The notes under the pieces were generated by a model. It did no database searches. It was given only the letters and a program-made list of their open reading frames with translations, and had not been told where the DNA came from. The translations under genes and the position numbers were made by a program. A DNA stretch of 64,000 bases from Oscillospiraceae bacterium (GTDB lineage Bacteria > Bacillota > Clostridia > Oscillospirales > Ruminococcaceae): contig JAHYZA010000009.1 in the NCBI GenBank assembly GCA_019424695.1, positions 1 through 64,000 of the forward strand. The letters are read 5' to 3'. Within the stretch, counting starts at the first letter, position 1; the number at the start of each line of letters is the position of its first letter. Below, in pieces: positions 1 to 6,636 of the stretch.

Positions 1-50
1 CCGAAGATAGTTGGCTGGAGACGGCCTGTGAAAATAGGTAGATGCCGGCT
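1..50 (+). rRNA. 5S ribosomal RNA, 3' end (partial)
   Basis: The first 50 bases match the 3' third of a bacterial 5S rRNA, including the GAAAATAGGTAGATGCCGGC-type end. The rest of the gene lies outside the window. A tRNA follows 13 bases later and two terminators follow that, so this is the distal end of an rRNA operon reading rightward. The exact 3' end is estimated because the pairing 5' strand is not visible. Confidence 0.8.
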
Positions 51-62
51 TCTCTTTATTAT

Positions 63-137
63 GGCCCGTTGGTCAAGCGGTTAAGACAGCGGCCTCTCAC
101 GCCGTTAACGTGGGTTCGATTCCCGCACGGGTCACCA
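63..137 (+). tRNA. tRNA-Glu (anticodon CTC), CCA encoded
   Basis: A full cloverleaf can be folded. The acceptor stem GGCCCGT (63-69) pairs with ACGGGTC (127-133), followed by discriminator A and an encoded CCA (135-137). The anticodon stem 89-93/101-105 closes a seven-base loop whose anticodon is CTC (96-98), reading GAG. The T arm holds GGTTCGATTCC. It lies directly after 5S rRNA and is probably cotranscribed and processed from the rRNA precursor. Confidence 0.95.
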
Positions 138-140
138 GAA

Positions 141-170
141 AATACCTGCTCATTTGAGCAGGTATTTTTC
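141..170 (+). terminator. Intrinsic terminator after tRNA-Glu
   Basis: A perfect 12-bp inverted repeat (141-152 with 155-166) is followed by a T run. It lies four bases after the tRNA CCA end. Confidence 0.9.
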
Positions 171-184
171 TATTTATTACAAAA

Positions 185-215
185 CCTGGCTCAATGGAGT
201 CAGGCTTTCTTTTTT
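185..215 (+). terminator. Second, tandem rRNA-operon terminator
   Basis: CCTGGCTC (185-192) pairs with GAGTCAGG (197-204, one G-T pair) around an AATG loop, followed by CTTTCTTTTTT. Tandem terminators are common after rRNA operons. Confidence 0.85.
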
Positions 216-226
216 AGAAAAAACTC

Positions 227-257
227 TTGACTTAAAGTGCGGTTTAACTTGTATGAT
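227..257 (+). promoter_or_regulatory. MerR-family-type promoter/operator with 19-bp spacer
   Basis: TTGACT (227-232) and TATGAT (252-257) are separated by 19 bp, longer than the 17 bp of nearly every other promoter in the window. The spacer carries a dyad TTAAA...TTTAA (232-247). A 19-20 bp spacer with a central dyad is the hallmark of promoters remodelled by MerR-family activators. The downstream gene is the cupin at 361. Confidence 0.75.
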
Positions 258-360
258 AGTGGTACAGAAACAAAGGAAACCGCATCAGGCTGGTGCAAAG
301 TAAGCTATTGCCAGGTTTTTGTTTCTGTTCTTTTTGAATTTTGTTCAGGAGGTATCTGAA

Positions 361-792
361 ATGAAGACAATGGACAAGGCAGAGTTTGAAGCGCAAAATG
401 TATTTGGGGCTGGTGCACCCAATGATGCCTACGCGAAGTATTTTGTCGGCCATTCTTTTCTGAACCCTTTGACGGACCCGAAGTGCAGTGTGTTTTTGGC
501 CAATGTGACTTTTGAACCCGGATGCCGCAACAACTGGCATATCCATCACGCTGCGAAAGGCGGCGGACAGATCCTTATCTGCACGGCAGGGGAGGGCTGG
601 TATCAAGAGGAAGGCAAAGCTGCAATCAGCTTGGTGCCGGGCACGGTCATCACCATTCCGCCGGAGGTTAAACACTGGCATGGTGCTAAGGCTGATAGTT
701 GGTTCAGCCATATTGCGATTGAGGTGCCCGGGGAAGGTTGCAGCAATGAGTGGTGTGAGCCTGTCACCGACGAACAATATGCCAATCTGTGA
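361..792 (+). CDS. Cupin-domain protein
   Basis: A 143-residue single-domain cupin. Motif 1 is visible as H60-I-H62 with Q70, and motif 2 as PGTVITIPPEVKHWH (about residues 93-107), giving a likely three-His/Gln metal site in a small beta barrel. No signal peptide, so cytoplasmic. The start at 361 is chosen for the AGGAGG about 10 bases upstream. Such stand-alone cupins occur next to or under MerR-family regulators in Clostridia and are usually linked to stress or xenobiotic response; the substrate cannot be read from sequence. It is monocistronic, running from a MerR-type promoter to the convergent terminator at 833. Confidence 0.85.
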   Translation: MKTMDKAEFEAQNVFGAGAPNDAYAKYFVGHSFLNPLTDPKCSVFLANVTFEPGCRNNWHIHHAAKGGGQILICTAGEGWYQEEGKAAISLVPGTVITIPPEVKHWHGAKADSWFSHIAIEVPGEGCSNEWCEPVTDEQYANL

Positions 793-832
793 AAACAGGT
801 AAGGGACAGAAGTTAAGGCAAAGGCAATAACG

Positions 833-862
833 AAGGCGGCAGGAAATTTCCCGCCGCCTTTG
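833..862. terminator. Bidirectional terminator between convergent genes
   Basis: AAGGCGGCAGGAAA (833-846) pairs with TTTCCCGCCGCCTT (847-860) with one mismatch. It sits between the cupin gene and the leftward XRE gene. The T-tracts are imperfect on both sides. Confidence 0.7.
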
Positions 863-876
863 TTGTATCTATGGAA

Positions 877-1512
877 CTAATTGAAGAGGAGGATCACTGC
901 TTCCGCGAAAAGGGGAGAAAGGCACAGCCAAGCATACACCAGATGGAGGCAGAGTTCCAGCCAGGGAAAAAGCCGTGGATGAAAGGCCCTTCCCCAGAGA
1001 AAAATTGAATTCATAAAGACGCCACGTTCAGCCGCCTTCCAGATTTGTGTCCAAAGAGCGCTGAATCCAACGCACACCAGGTAGACAACAGGCTTGAGAA
1101 GGACCCGGGCGGGAAGCAGAACGCCGCCTTCCTGGATATCCCACTGTACTGTGACTTTCATGGGCAGCGTAAACTGTGCCACCACGGCTACGGCAACGGT
1201 CAGCCAGAACAGGGCAGTGGGCACAGTCTGCCATTGGATATGGCCGGGGGAGAGCATCGCAAAAAAGTCTTCCAGTGTTTGTTGCTCACGACTGGTGGAA
1301 TCCCCGGGGTCCGCGTGCATCAACTGAGCCAGCGTAATCCCCAACGCATCCGCCAGAGGTTCCAGGGTATTGATGTCCGGAAATCCCAGGCCACGTTCCC
1401 ACCGGCTGACGGCTTTGTCGGTTACATGCAGCTGCTCGGCCAGGGCGCTCTGGGTCAGACCACGGGCTCTGCGCGTTTCAGCCAAAAACGCACCGAATGC
1501 TTTTGCGTCCAT
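877..1512 (-). CDS. XRE-family regulator with C-terminal membrane region
   Basis: A 211-residue protein. Residues about 6-62 form a classical Cro/C1 helix-turn-helix (GLTQSALAEQL, then TDKAVSRWERG). After a linker come hydrophobic segments (about 100-120, 135-155 and 185-210), so the regulator is probably membrane attached. This HTH plus membrane architecture is common in Bacillota and is usually of unknown signal. The start at 1512 is chosen because GGGAGAG lies upstream; an upstream in-frame Met has no ribosome binding site. The promoter region holds a dyad that could be its own operator. No target gene can be assigned beyond possible autoregulation. Confidence 0.8.
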   Translation of the reverse strand: MDAKAFGAFLAETRRARGLTQSALAEQLHVTDKAVSRWERGLGFPDINTLEPLADALGITLAQLMHADPGDSTSREQQTLEDFFAMLSPGHIQWQTVPTALFWLTVAVAVVAQFTLPMKVTVQWDIQEGGVLLPARVLLKPVVYLVCVGFSALWTQIWKAAERGVFMNSIFLWGRAFHPRLFPWLELCLHLVYAWLCLSPLFAEAVILLFN

Positions 1513-1540
1513 AGAGATGATCTCTCCCTTCTTGCTATAA

Positions 1541-1585
1541 ATCTTACCACGCAAGGGGGACAAAGTAAACCGACGATTCGTTTAC
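1541..1585 (-). promoter_or_regulatory. Promoter of XRE gene with candidate operator dyad
   Basis: On the minus strand TTTACT (1564-1569) and TAAGAT (1541-1546) are spaced by 17 bp. A perfect dyad GTAAAC-9-GTTTAC (1565-1570 / 1580-1585) overlaps the -35 element, fitting an autoregulatory XRE operator. The promoter is seen in sequence; operator function is inferred. Confidence 0.6.
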
Positions 1586-1597
1586 CAACGATAGAAC

Positions 1598-1623
1598 GAA
1601 AAAAAGCGGAGATCGCTCTCCGC
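1598..1623 (-). terminator. Terminator of mntP
   Basis: Read on the minus strand, GCGGAGA-GCGA-TCTCCGC is followed by seven T. It lies just past the mntP stop codon. Confidence 0.9.
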
Positions 1624-1637
1624 CATGACGTAAAAAA

Positions 1638-2195
1638 TCAGAAAATCCCAAGACCACTGAGCAGTGTTTTTAAACCGATCAGGATCAAAACGATGCCGCC
1701 GATACGTTCGGCGGGCGCACGATATTTGTCACCAAAGATCGCGCCGACCTTGACGCCGATACCCGACAGCAGGCAGGTGATGCAGCCAATCAGCACGACG
1801 GCGGGCAAAATCTGTACCTGCACAGCGGCAAAGCTGACCCCAACCGCGAAAGCATCGATGCTGGTGGCAACGGCCAGCGGCAGCATAGCTTTGGGAGAGT
1901 AGTCGTCGTCCAGTGACTCATCCTCGCCAAAACTTTCTTTGAACATGTTGGCTCCGATGATCGCCAGCAGGATAAAGGCAATCCAGGGACCGAAGCGGGT
2001 CAGAAGCCAGGAAAAGCGATCTCCGAGGAAGTAGCCAAGCGCAGGCATCAAAGCCTGGAAACCGCCGAACCAGATCCCGCAGGTCAGGGCGTGCCGCAAA
2101 TTTACTTTGCGGACCGATAACCCTTTGCAGATGGAAACGGCAAAGGCATCCATGGAAAGGCTGATGGCAATCAGGGTCAGATCAAACAGTGTCAT
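1638..2195 (-). CDS. mntP: Manganese efflux pump MntP
   Basis: A 185-residue membrane protein with about six transmembrane helices in two repeated halves. Each half carries the family Asp motif: SMDAFAVS near residues 14-21 and SIDAFAVG near 111-118. The length matches MntP (about 185-190). It exports Mn2+ to prevent manganese toxicity. GGAGGA lies upstream of the ATG at 2195. The leader carries a yybP-ykoY manganese riboswitch with a terminator, so expression should rise when Mn2+ is in excess. The context is divergent from a HAD phosphatase. Confidence 0.95.
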   Translation of the reverse strand: MTLFDLTLIAISLSMDAFAVSICKGLSVRKVNLRHALTCGIWFGGFQALMPALGYFLGDRFSWLLTRFGPWIAFILLAIIGANMFKESFGEDESLDDDYSPKAMLPLAVATSIDAFAVGVSFAAVQVQILPAVVLIGCITCLLSGIGVKVGAIFGDKYRAPAERIGGIVLILIGLKTLLSGLGIF

Positions 2196-2227
2196 GTATC
2201 ATTCCTCCGTTTTTGGGGCTAGGGGAA

Positions 2228-2272
2228 ATAAAAAAGACCTACCTGCCCCATAGAAACGGAACAGGTAAGTCT
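2228..2272 (-). terminator. Riboswitch-controlled terminator before mntP
   Basis: On the minus strand a 15-bp stem (with G-T pairs) from AGACTTACCTGTTCC and GGGGCAGGTAGGTCT is followed by six T. Its 5' arm contains CTTAC, the 3' strand of riboswitch helix P1, so aptamer folding and terminator formation exclude each other. Confidence 0.85.
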
Positions 2273-2371
2273 CGTCATTTCAAGTTAAGCCAGAGCCGGG
2301 AAGGGCCCATTCTGTTGACAGAACTGCGCGGCAGCGGTCTCGCTGCCGTGCCGACTACTCCCTTACACAAT
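2231..2371 (-). ncRNA. yybP-ykoY manganese riboswitch, mntP leader
   Basis: The minus-strand leader holds the class landmarks: GTAAG followed by GGGAGTAG at the 5' side, a long GC-rich hairpin, CCCGGC, and ACGAGACTTAC at the 3' side. GTAAG (2362-2366) can pair with CTTAC (2265-2269) as P1. The class binds Mn2+ and controls mntP in other bacteria, which is the gene found here. The terminator at 2228-2272 competes with P1, which predicts transcriptional activation by Mn2+. Confidence 0.9.
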
Positions 2372-2377
2372 GTCAGT

Positions 2378-2406
2378 ATCTTACCATGTTGGCAGGACCT
2401 TGTCAA
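2378..2406 (-). promoter_or_regulatory. Promoter of the mntP riboswitch transcript
   Basis: On the minus strand TTGACA (2401-2406), a 17-bp spacer and TAAGAT (2378-2383) place the start of transcription near 2371, directly upstream of riboswitch P1. Confidence 0.85.
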
Positions 2407-2433
2407 GTCCAAGCCAAGTCCCGGGGGCCCGGG

Positions 2434-2462
2434 TTGCACAATCCCTGGTTTTAGAGTACAAT
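2434..2462 (+). promoter_or_regulatory. Promoter of HAD phosphatase-exonuclease pair
   Basis: TTGCAC (2434-2439), a 17-bp spacer and TACAAT (2457-2462). It is divergent from the mntP promoter 28 bp away. Confidence 0.8.
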
Positions 2463-2494
2463 AGGCATAAACTGGACCGAGGGGAAAGAAAATT

Positions 2495-3313
2495 ATGAAG
2501 TATAAAGTATTGGCGCTGGACCTGGACGGGACACTGACCAACAGTGAAAAGGTCATTACACCGCGCACCAAAGCGGCGCTGCAGGAGGCGGCCAGGCGGG
2601 GCGTTTGCATCGTTCTGGCAAGCGGGCGCCCGACGGTGGGGATCCAGCCACTGGCGCGGGAACTGGAACTGGAAAAGTTCGGCGGCTGCATTTTAAGTTA
2701 TAACGGCGGCAAAATCATCGACTGCCAAACCGGAAAGACACTGGTGCAGCATGCTTTTCCGCCGGAGCTGATCCAGCCGGTGTGTACCTTCAGCCGGTAT
2801 TGGAACGTGGTTCCGCTGACCTATGATGCCAAGGGGATTGTCACCGAACACGCGGACAGCCCCTATGTGCAGGAGGAAGCCCGCATCAATAAGATTCCGG
2901 TACGGGAAGTTTCCGATCTGCCGGCGGAGGTGCGGTATCCCATCCACAAACTGCTGCTGACTGGCGACCCGGCGGATATGCCGCATGTGGAAGAACTGAT
3001 GCAGCAGGAATTTGCCGGAAAATTGTCCATCTACCGTTCTCAGCCATTCTTTATCGAGACGATGCCGCTGAATGTGGAGAAAGCCGCGTCACTGGAACTT
3101 TTGCTGCGCAGCAAGGGATTGACCGCGGAAAATCTGATGGCCTGCGGCGATGGCTGGAACGATCTGCCAATGATCCGCTTTGCCGGACTGGGGGTAGCCA
3201 TGGGCAACGCGCAGGCGCCGGTCAAGGCTGCGGCGGACTGCCAGACGGCCGACAACGATCACGATGGCGTGGGTCTGGCGGTAGAACAGTATATTTTGAA
3301 CGAGGAGAGCTGA
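2495..3313 (+). CDS. Cof-type HAD-superfamily phosphatase
   Basis: A 272-residue HAD hydrolase of the Cof (IIB cap) family. Motif I is DLDGTL at residues 9-14 with nucleophile D9 and general acid D11. Motif II is in ASGRP. Motif IV is GDGWNDLPM near the C-terminus, with the large cap between. Family members dephosphorylate sugar phosphates, flavin or PLP precursors; the substrate here is not readable. The start at 2495 follows a GAGGGGAAAG site. The next gene starts 3 bases after the stop, so the two are translationally coupled. Confidence 0.9.
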   Translation: MKYKVLALDLDGTLTNSEKVITPRTKAALQEAARRGVCIVLASGRPTVGIQPLARELELEKFGGCILSYNGGKIIDCQTGKTLVQHAFPPELIQPVCTFSRYWNVVPLTYDAKGIVTEHADSPYVQEEARINKIPVREVSDLPAEVRYPIHKLLLTGDPADMPHVEELMQQEFAGKLSIYRSQPFFIETMPLNVEKAASLELLLRSKGLTAENLMACGDGWNDLPMIRFAGLGVAMGNAQAPVKAAADCQTADNDHDGVGLAVEQYILNEES

Positions 3314-3316
3314 GCG

Positions 3317-4276
3317 GTGAATCTGATCGTTTTTGACCTGGAATGGAACATCGGGTATCAGCCCAAAACCTTTTTGTATCACGGGACCGAGCTGACGCTG
3401 CGTGGCGAGATCATCCAGATCGGTGCCGCGCGCATCAATGAACGCGGCGACGTGATCGATACTTTTGAAGTCAATCTGCGGCCGCGCATCTTCCGCAAGC
3501 TGCAGCATCATATCGCCAAGGTGACCGGGCTTTCCCAGGGGGACCTGGATGCCGGTGTGCCGATGAAGGAAGGTCTGCAAAAATTCCTGGATTGGGCGGG
3601 GCCGGATGCGGAACTGGCAGAATGGGGCCTGGATGATGTGCCGGTGCTCAAGCAGAATCTGTTCCTGAACGGGCTGGATGAGCGCTGGCCGGAGCGCTGG
3701 TACGACCTGCAGCGTATTTTCCTGCAGACCTATCCGCGGAAAGAGGGGGAGGGCCTGACCCTCGAGAGCGTGGTGGACCGGCTGGGCATCCCGAAGGAGG
3801 AACCCTTCCACAACGCGCTGGATGACGCGCTGTACACCACGCGCATCTGCCGCAAATTGCCGCTGGCCGAAGGGTTGGCTACCTATCCTACCGACGAGGA
3901 GCTGCTGCGGGAAGCGCTGCTGGGGGATGATACCGCGGCACGGGATGTGCAGGTCTTTCCGGACCGCCTGGATCACGATGATTACCGCAATGCCGCAGAG
4001 CTCAACCGCACAAACTGCCCGGAATGCGGAACGGAACTGACCCACGACGAAGTATGGCTCAAGCGCGGCAACACGGGCTACTATACCCGCAGTCTGTGCC
4101 CCTATTGCGGGCCCTGGTATGTACGTTTCAAGCTGAGCCGCCGGGATGGTTTGCACTGGAGTTTTGCCCGCTGTACCGATCCGGCAACGCCTGAGGCGGA
4201 TGCCCGCTGGGCCAAGCAGCGCGCCGCTTTTGTGGAGCGCATGAAGCGTAAGAAAGAACGCGAACAGTCCAAATAA
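3317..4276 (+). CDS. DEDDh 3'-5' exonuclease with C-terminal zinc ribbon
   Basis: A 319-residue protein starting at GTG, with GAGGAG immediately upstream inside the preceding gene. The N-terminal RNase T/DNA polymerase III epsilon-like fold shows D7-L-E9 (Exo I), a central Asp, and HNALDDA (Exo III His and Asp) near residue 165. The C-terminal part adds a four-cysteine ribbon (CPEC near 234 and CPYC near 260) not found in the minimal KapD-type enzymes. It should degrade or trim nucleic acid 3' ends; whether RNA or DNA is unknown. The zinc ribbon suggests a dedicated binding partner or substrate. Confidence 0.85.
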   Translation: MNLIVFDLEWNIGYQPKTFLYHGTELTLRGEIIQIGAARINERGDVIDTFEVNLRPRIFRKLQHHIAKVTGLSQGDLDAGVPMKEGLQKFLDWAGPDAELAEWGLDDVPVLKQNLFLNGLDERWPERWYDLQRIFLQTYPRKEGEGLTLESVVDRLGIPKEEPFHNALDDALYTTRICRKLPLAEGLATYPTDEELLREALLGDDTAARDVQVFPDRLDHDDYRNAAELNRTNCPECGTELTHDEVWLKRGNTGYYTRSLCPYCGPWYVRFKLSRRDGLHWSFARCTDPATPEADARWAKQRAAFVERMKRKKEREQSK

Positions 4277-4280
4277 GAAA

Positions 4281-4308
4281 AAGTCCCGGAGTCATCCGGG
4301 ACTTTTTT
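4281..4308 (+). terminator. Terminator of exonuclease gene
   Basis: AAGTCCCGGA-GTCA-TCCGGGACTT followed by T run; 10-bp perfect stem. Confidence 0.9.
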
Positions 4309-4314
4309 GCATCG

Positions 4315-4341
4315 AAAAAAGACGGCATAAACCGTCTTTGC
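4315..4341 (-). terminator. Terminator of DegV gene
   Basis: Read leftward, AAAGACGGTTTATGCCGTCTTTTTT forms a 7-8 bp stem plus T-tract just past the DegV stop. Confidence 0.8.
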
Positions 4342-4359
4342 GGAAACTTTGCGGAAAAA

Positions 4360-5199
4360 TCAGTAGGTGATGATCAGGCCCTGGTCCTGGGCATAGAAGC
4401 TGCACAGACCGGAGCAGGGTAGAATGCGGACTTTCGCCTCCGGCCATTTGGAATGGATGCCGTGTTCCAGCAGCCGGGCCGCATTGACATTGTTGCATTC
4501 GCTGATGAAAACGGGATGTACGCCGTCGTATTTGTCATCATCCATCTGTTCCAGGATCTTGGCCAGCACCCGGGTCTCGCCGCGGGTCTTGAAGAAGAAG
4601 TCAATCTTGCCATCGCTGGTACGCCGTCCCAGAACGCGCATGTTCAGCCGCCCGGCAATAAAGCCGACCACCTTGCTGACTCGGCCGTTCTTGGCGAGGT
4701 TGTCAAAGCTGGCCAGTGCAAAGAGGATGTGGGTGGTCTCGGCAAATTTTTTCAGGGCAAAGCAGACATCCTCAAATTCCAGCCCGTCGCCGATCAGTTT
4801 GTTGGCCAGCTCGGCGGCATCACCCAGTGCTCCGGCACAGCTCAATGTGTCCAGAACAAAAATTTTCTTTTCGGGATGTTCTTCCAGCACCATCTCCCGC
4901 GCCGAACAGGCGGCATTGTAGCTGCCCGAAAGGTTGCTGCTGATGGTCAGCGCAATGACATTGTCTGCCCGCAGGAACCACTCGGCCCATTCTTCGGGAC
5001 TGGGGCAGGCGCTGGTGCTCGCTCCGTTGTAATCGGTCATGGCCTGCAGCATCTGCGGCACATTCAGTGTGGGCAAATCTACATATTCCCGCTCACCGAT
5101 GCGGATCTTAAAAGGAGCCAGGGCAAACTGTACGCCCGGGGCCGGATGCGTCAGCTCCCGGATCTCGCAGGAACTGTCAGAAACGATCATCCATGCCAT
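4360..5199 (-). CDS. DegV family fatty-acid-binding protein
   Basis: A 279-residue cytoplasmic protein of the DegV (FakB-like) family. The N-terminal ISDSS-type motif is seen as VSDSSCEI, followed by TSACPSPEEW near residue 65 and SSNLSGSYNAA near residue 90, both typical of the lipid-binding pocket. FakB proteins present fatty acids to the kinase FakA; no FakA lies in this window, so the exact role is open. The start at 5199 follows AAGGAGG on the minus strand; longer in-frame starts are rejected because they overlap the promoter. Confidence 0.9.
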   Translation of the reverse strand: MAWMIVSDSSCEIRELTHPAPGVQFALAPFKIRIGEREYVDLPTLNVPQMLQAMTDYNGASTSACPSPEEWAEWFLRADNVIALTISSNLSGSYNAACSAREMVLEEHPEKKIFVLDTLSCAGALGDAAELANKLIGDGLEFEDVCFALKKFAETTHILFALASFDNLAKNGRVSKVVGFIAGRLNMRVLGRRTSDGKIDFFFKTRGETRVLAKILEQMDDDKYDGVHPVFISECNNVNAARLLEHGIHSKWPEAKVRILPCSGLCSFYAQDQGLIITY

Positions 5200-5239
5200 A
5201 AAGCAGTGCCTCCTTTGCAACAATAGTATTTCTACTTTT

Positions 5240-5268
5240 ATTATAGGGGGCGGGGCGTACCCCGTCAA
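5240..5268 (-). promoter_or_regulatory. Promoter of DegV gene
   Basis: Minus strand TTGACG (5263-5268), 17-bp spacer, TATAAT (5240-5245). Confidence 0.85.
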
Positions 5269-5320
5269 GTGTAAGATTTGTGCGCGTTTCGGGCGGGTTT
5301 GTAAAAGATTGGCGGCCCCC

Positions 5321-5349
5321 TTGCTCCTGTGCGGTAAACGCGTTATAAT
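5321..5349 (+). promoter_or_regulatory. Promoter of SGNH hydrolase gene
   Basis: TTGCTC (5321-5326), 17-bp spacer, TATAAT (5344-5349). Confidence 0.8.
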
Positions 5350-5388
5350 AAGGGCACATCGTAACGGAAGAAATGTCAGGAGCTTTCA

Positions 5389-6402
5389 ATGGCTGATTTT
5401 TATACCTATCGTAATGAGTTTGCCCGGCGGCGCCGCAGACGCCGTCTGGTGCTGATTTTGCTGGTGATTCTGGCACTGCTGTGCGCGGTGGCCGGTTGGT
5501 TCTGGTACGAAAAAGAGGGCGGAGAACTGCCGGTTCCGATGCCGACGGTTTCCGCGCAGCCGGTAGCGGCAACGGCCACGCCGGAGACCAGTACGACCCC
5601 GGCGCCCACACCTGTTGTGGGAAAGGCGCCGGAGCGTATTGTGCAGGCGGTAGATACCGCGACGTGGAATACCTCCACCGCCGTGGCGCAGACCATTGAT
5701 ACCGAGTATCTGAATACCGACCACCGGATGATCGGCGTTCCCATGCTGGGCACGGTCACCAGCCAATATTTTGATACCGTCACCTTCGTGGGCGACAGCA
5801 TTGCATCGGGTCTGGGTATCTACCAGACCGGCTACCCCAACGCCAAGTACGCCACCTATACCGGTGCGGGCATCAACAGCTTCGTCAACAATACCACGAT
5901 GAAGAACGCCGTCACCGGTGTGCAGGAAACCCCCATGGAGACGATTGTGGCCTCCCAGCCGGATTATGTGTATCTGCTGGTGGGGACCAACAACCTGGTT
6001 ACCCAGGGCAACGAGGAAAGTTTCCTGGCCTACTATGAGCGGCTCATCGATATGCTGCGCGAACAGCTGAACCCGGGTGTGATCTATTATATCCAGGCGA
6101 TCCCCGGTGTGCAGGAAACGGTAGTGGAGGCAAAGCCCGGTCTGGACAATGCCCGGATCGCTACGGTCAATGACCTGCTGGCCAATCTGGCGCTGCGCAA
6201 GGGCTGTTATTTTGTCAATATCCGCGAGGTGCTGACCAACCCGGCGGATGGCAGCCAGATCGATGATTACCAGACATCCGACGGTGTGCATTTTACTCCG
6301 TCGGGATACCGCGCATGGGCAGAATATCTGTCCACCCATACGGTGTGGAACCGCCGCAGTGTATACAGCGGCCAGAACCCCTATTATATCTACGGGGCAT
6401 AA
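5389..6402 (+). CDS. Membrane-anchored SGNH/GDSL-family hydrolase
   Basis: A 337-residue protein with a basic N-terminus (RRRRRRR), a transmembrane segment at about 19-39, a Thr/Pro/Ala-rich linker to about residue 85, and an extracellular SGNH domain. Block I is FVGDSIASG (catalytic Ser), block III GTNN, and block V DGVHF (catalytic Asp and His). Members deacylate or deacetylate cell-wall polymers or lipids. Being anchored outside the membrane, it is probably a cell-envelope esterase; the substrate is unknown. It is monocistronic, with its own promoter and terminator. Confidence 0.88.
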   Translation: MADFYTYRNEFARRRRRRRLVLILLVILALLCAVAGWFWYEKEGGELPVPMPTVSAQPVAATATPETSTTPAPTPVVGKAPERIVQAVDTATWNTSTAVAQTIDTEYLNTDHRMIGVPMLGTVTSQYFDTVTFVGDSIASGLGIYQTGYPNAKYATYTGAGINSFVNNTTMKNAVTGVQETPMETIVASQPDYVYLLVGTNNLVTQGNEESFLAYYERLIDMLREQLNPGVIYYIQAIPGVQETVVEAKPGLDNARIATVNDLLANLALRKGCYFVNIREVLTNPADGSQIDDYQTSDGVHFTPSGYRAWAEYLSTHTVWNRRSVYSGQNPYYIYGA

Positions 6403-6413
6403 TTGTTAAACAA

Positions 6414-6456
6414 CCCTACGCAAGGTGTAAAAAATACCGAGCGTAGGGCTTTTTTG
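6414..6456 (+). terminator. Terminator of SGNH hydrolase gene
   Basis: CCCTACGC (6414-6421) pairs with GCGTAGGG (6441-6448), then six T. Confidence 0.85.
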
Positions 6457-6551
6457 TATAACGATACAACATTGCAACGAGCATTGTGTCGAATTTGCAC
6501 AAATCATAAATGACAAGCCGGAAAATTTTAGCGGATTATTACAGAAAAACC

Positions 6552-6580
6552 TTGAAATTCACGCCCGAAACAGGTAATAT
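6552..6580 (+). promoter_or_regulatory. Promoter of glycogen operon
   Basis: TTGAAA (6552-6557), 17-bp spacer, TAATAT (6575-6580), about 57 bases before the glgB start. The rest of the 6457-6636 stretch is AT-rich with no gene seen. Confidence 0.75.
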
Positions 6581-6636
6581 AGTATTAGTTAAATACACGG
6601 ACTGTGTGCAAACGCAGCCAAAAAGGGGAGATTACG

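Noticed and set aside
42..230. Short open frame across the tRNA-Glu
   Set aside because: It overlaps a complete tRNA and two terminators and has no ribosome binding site.
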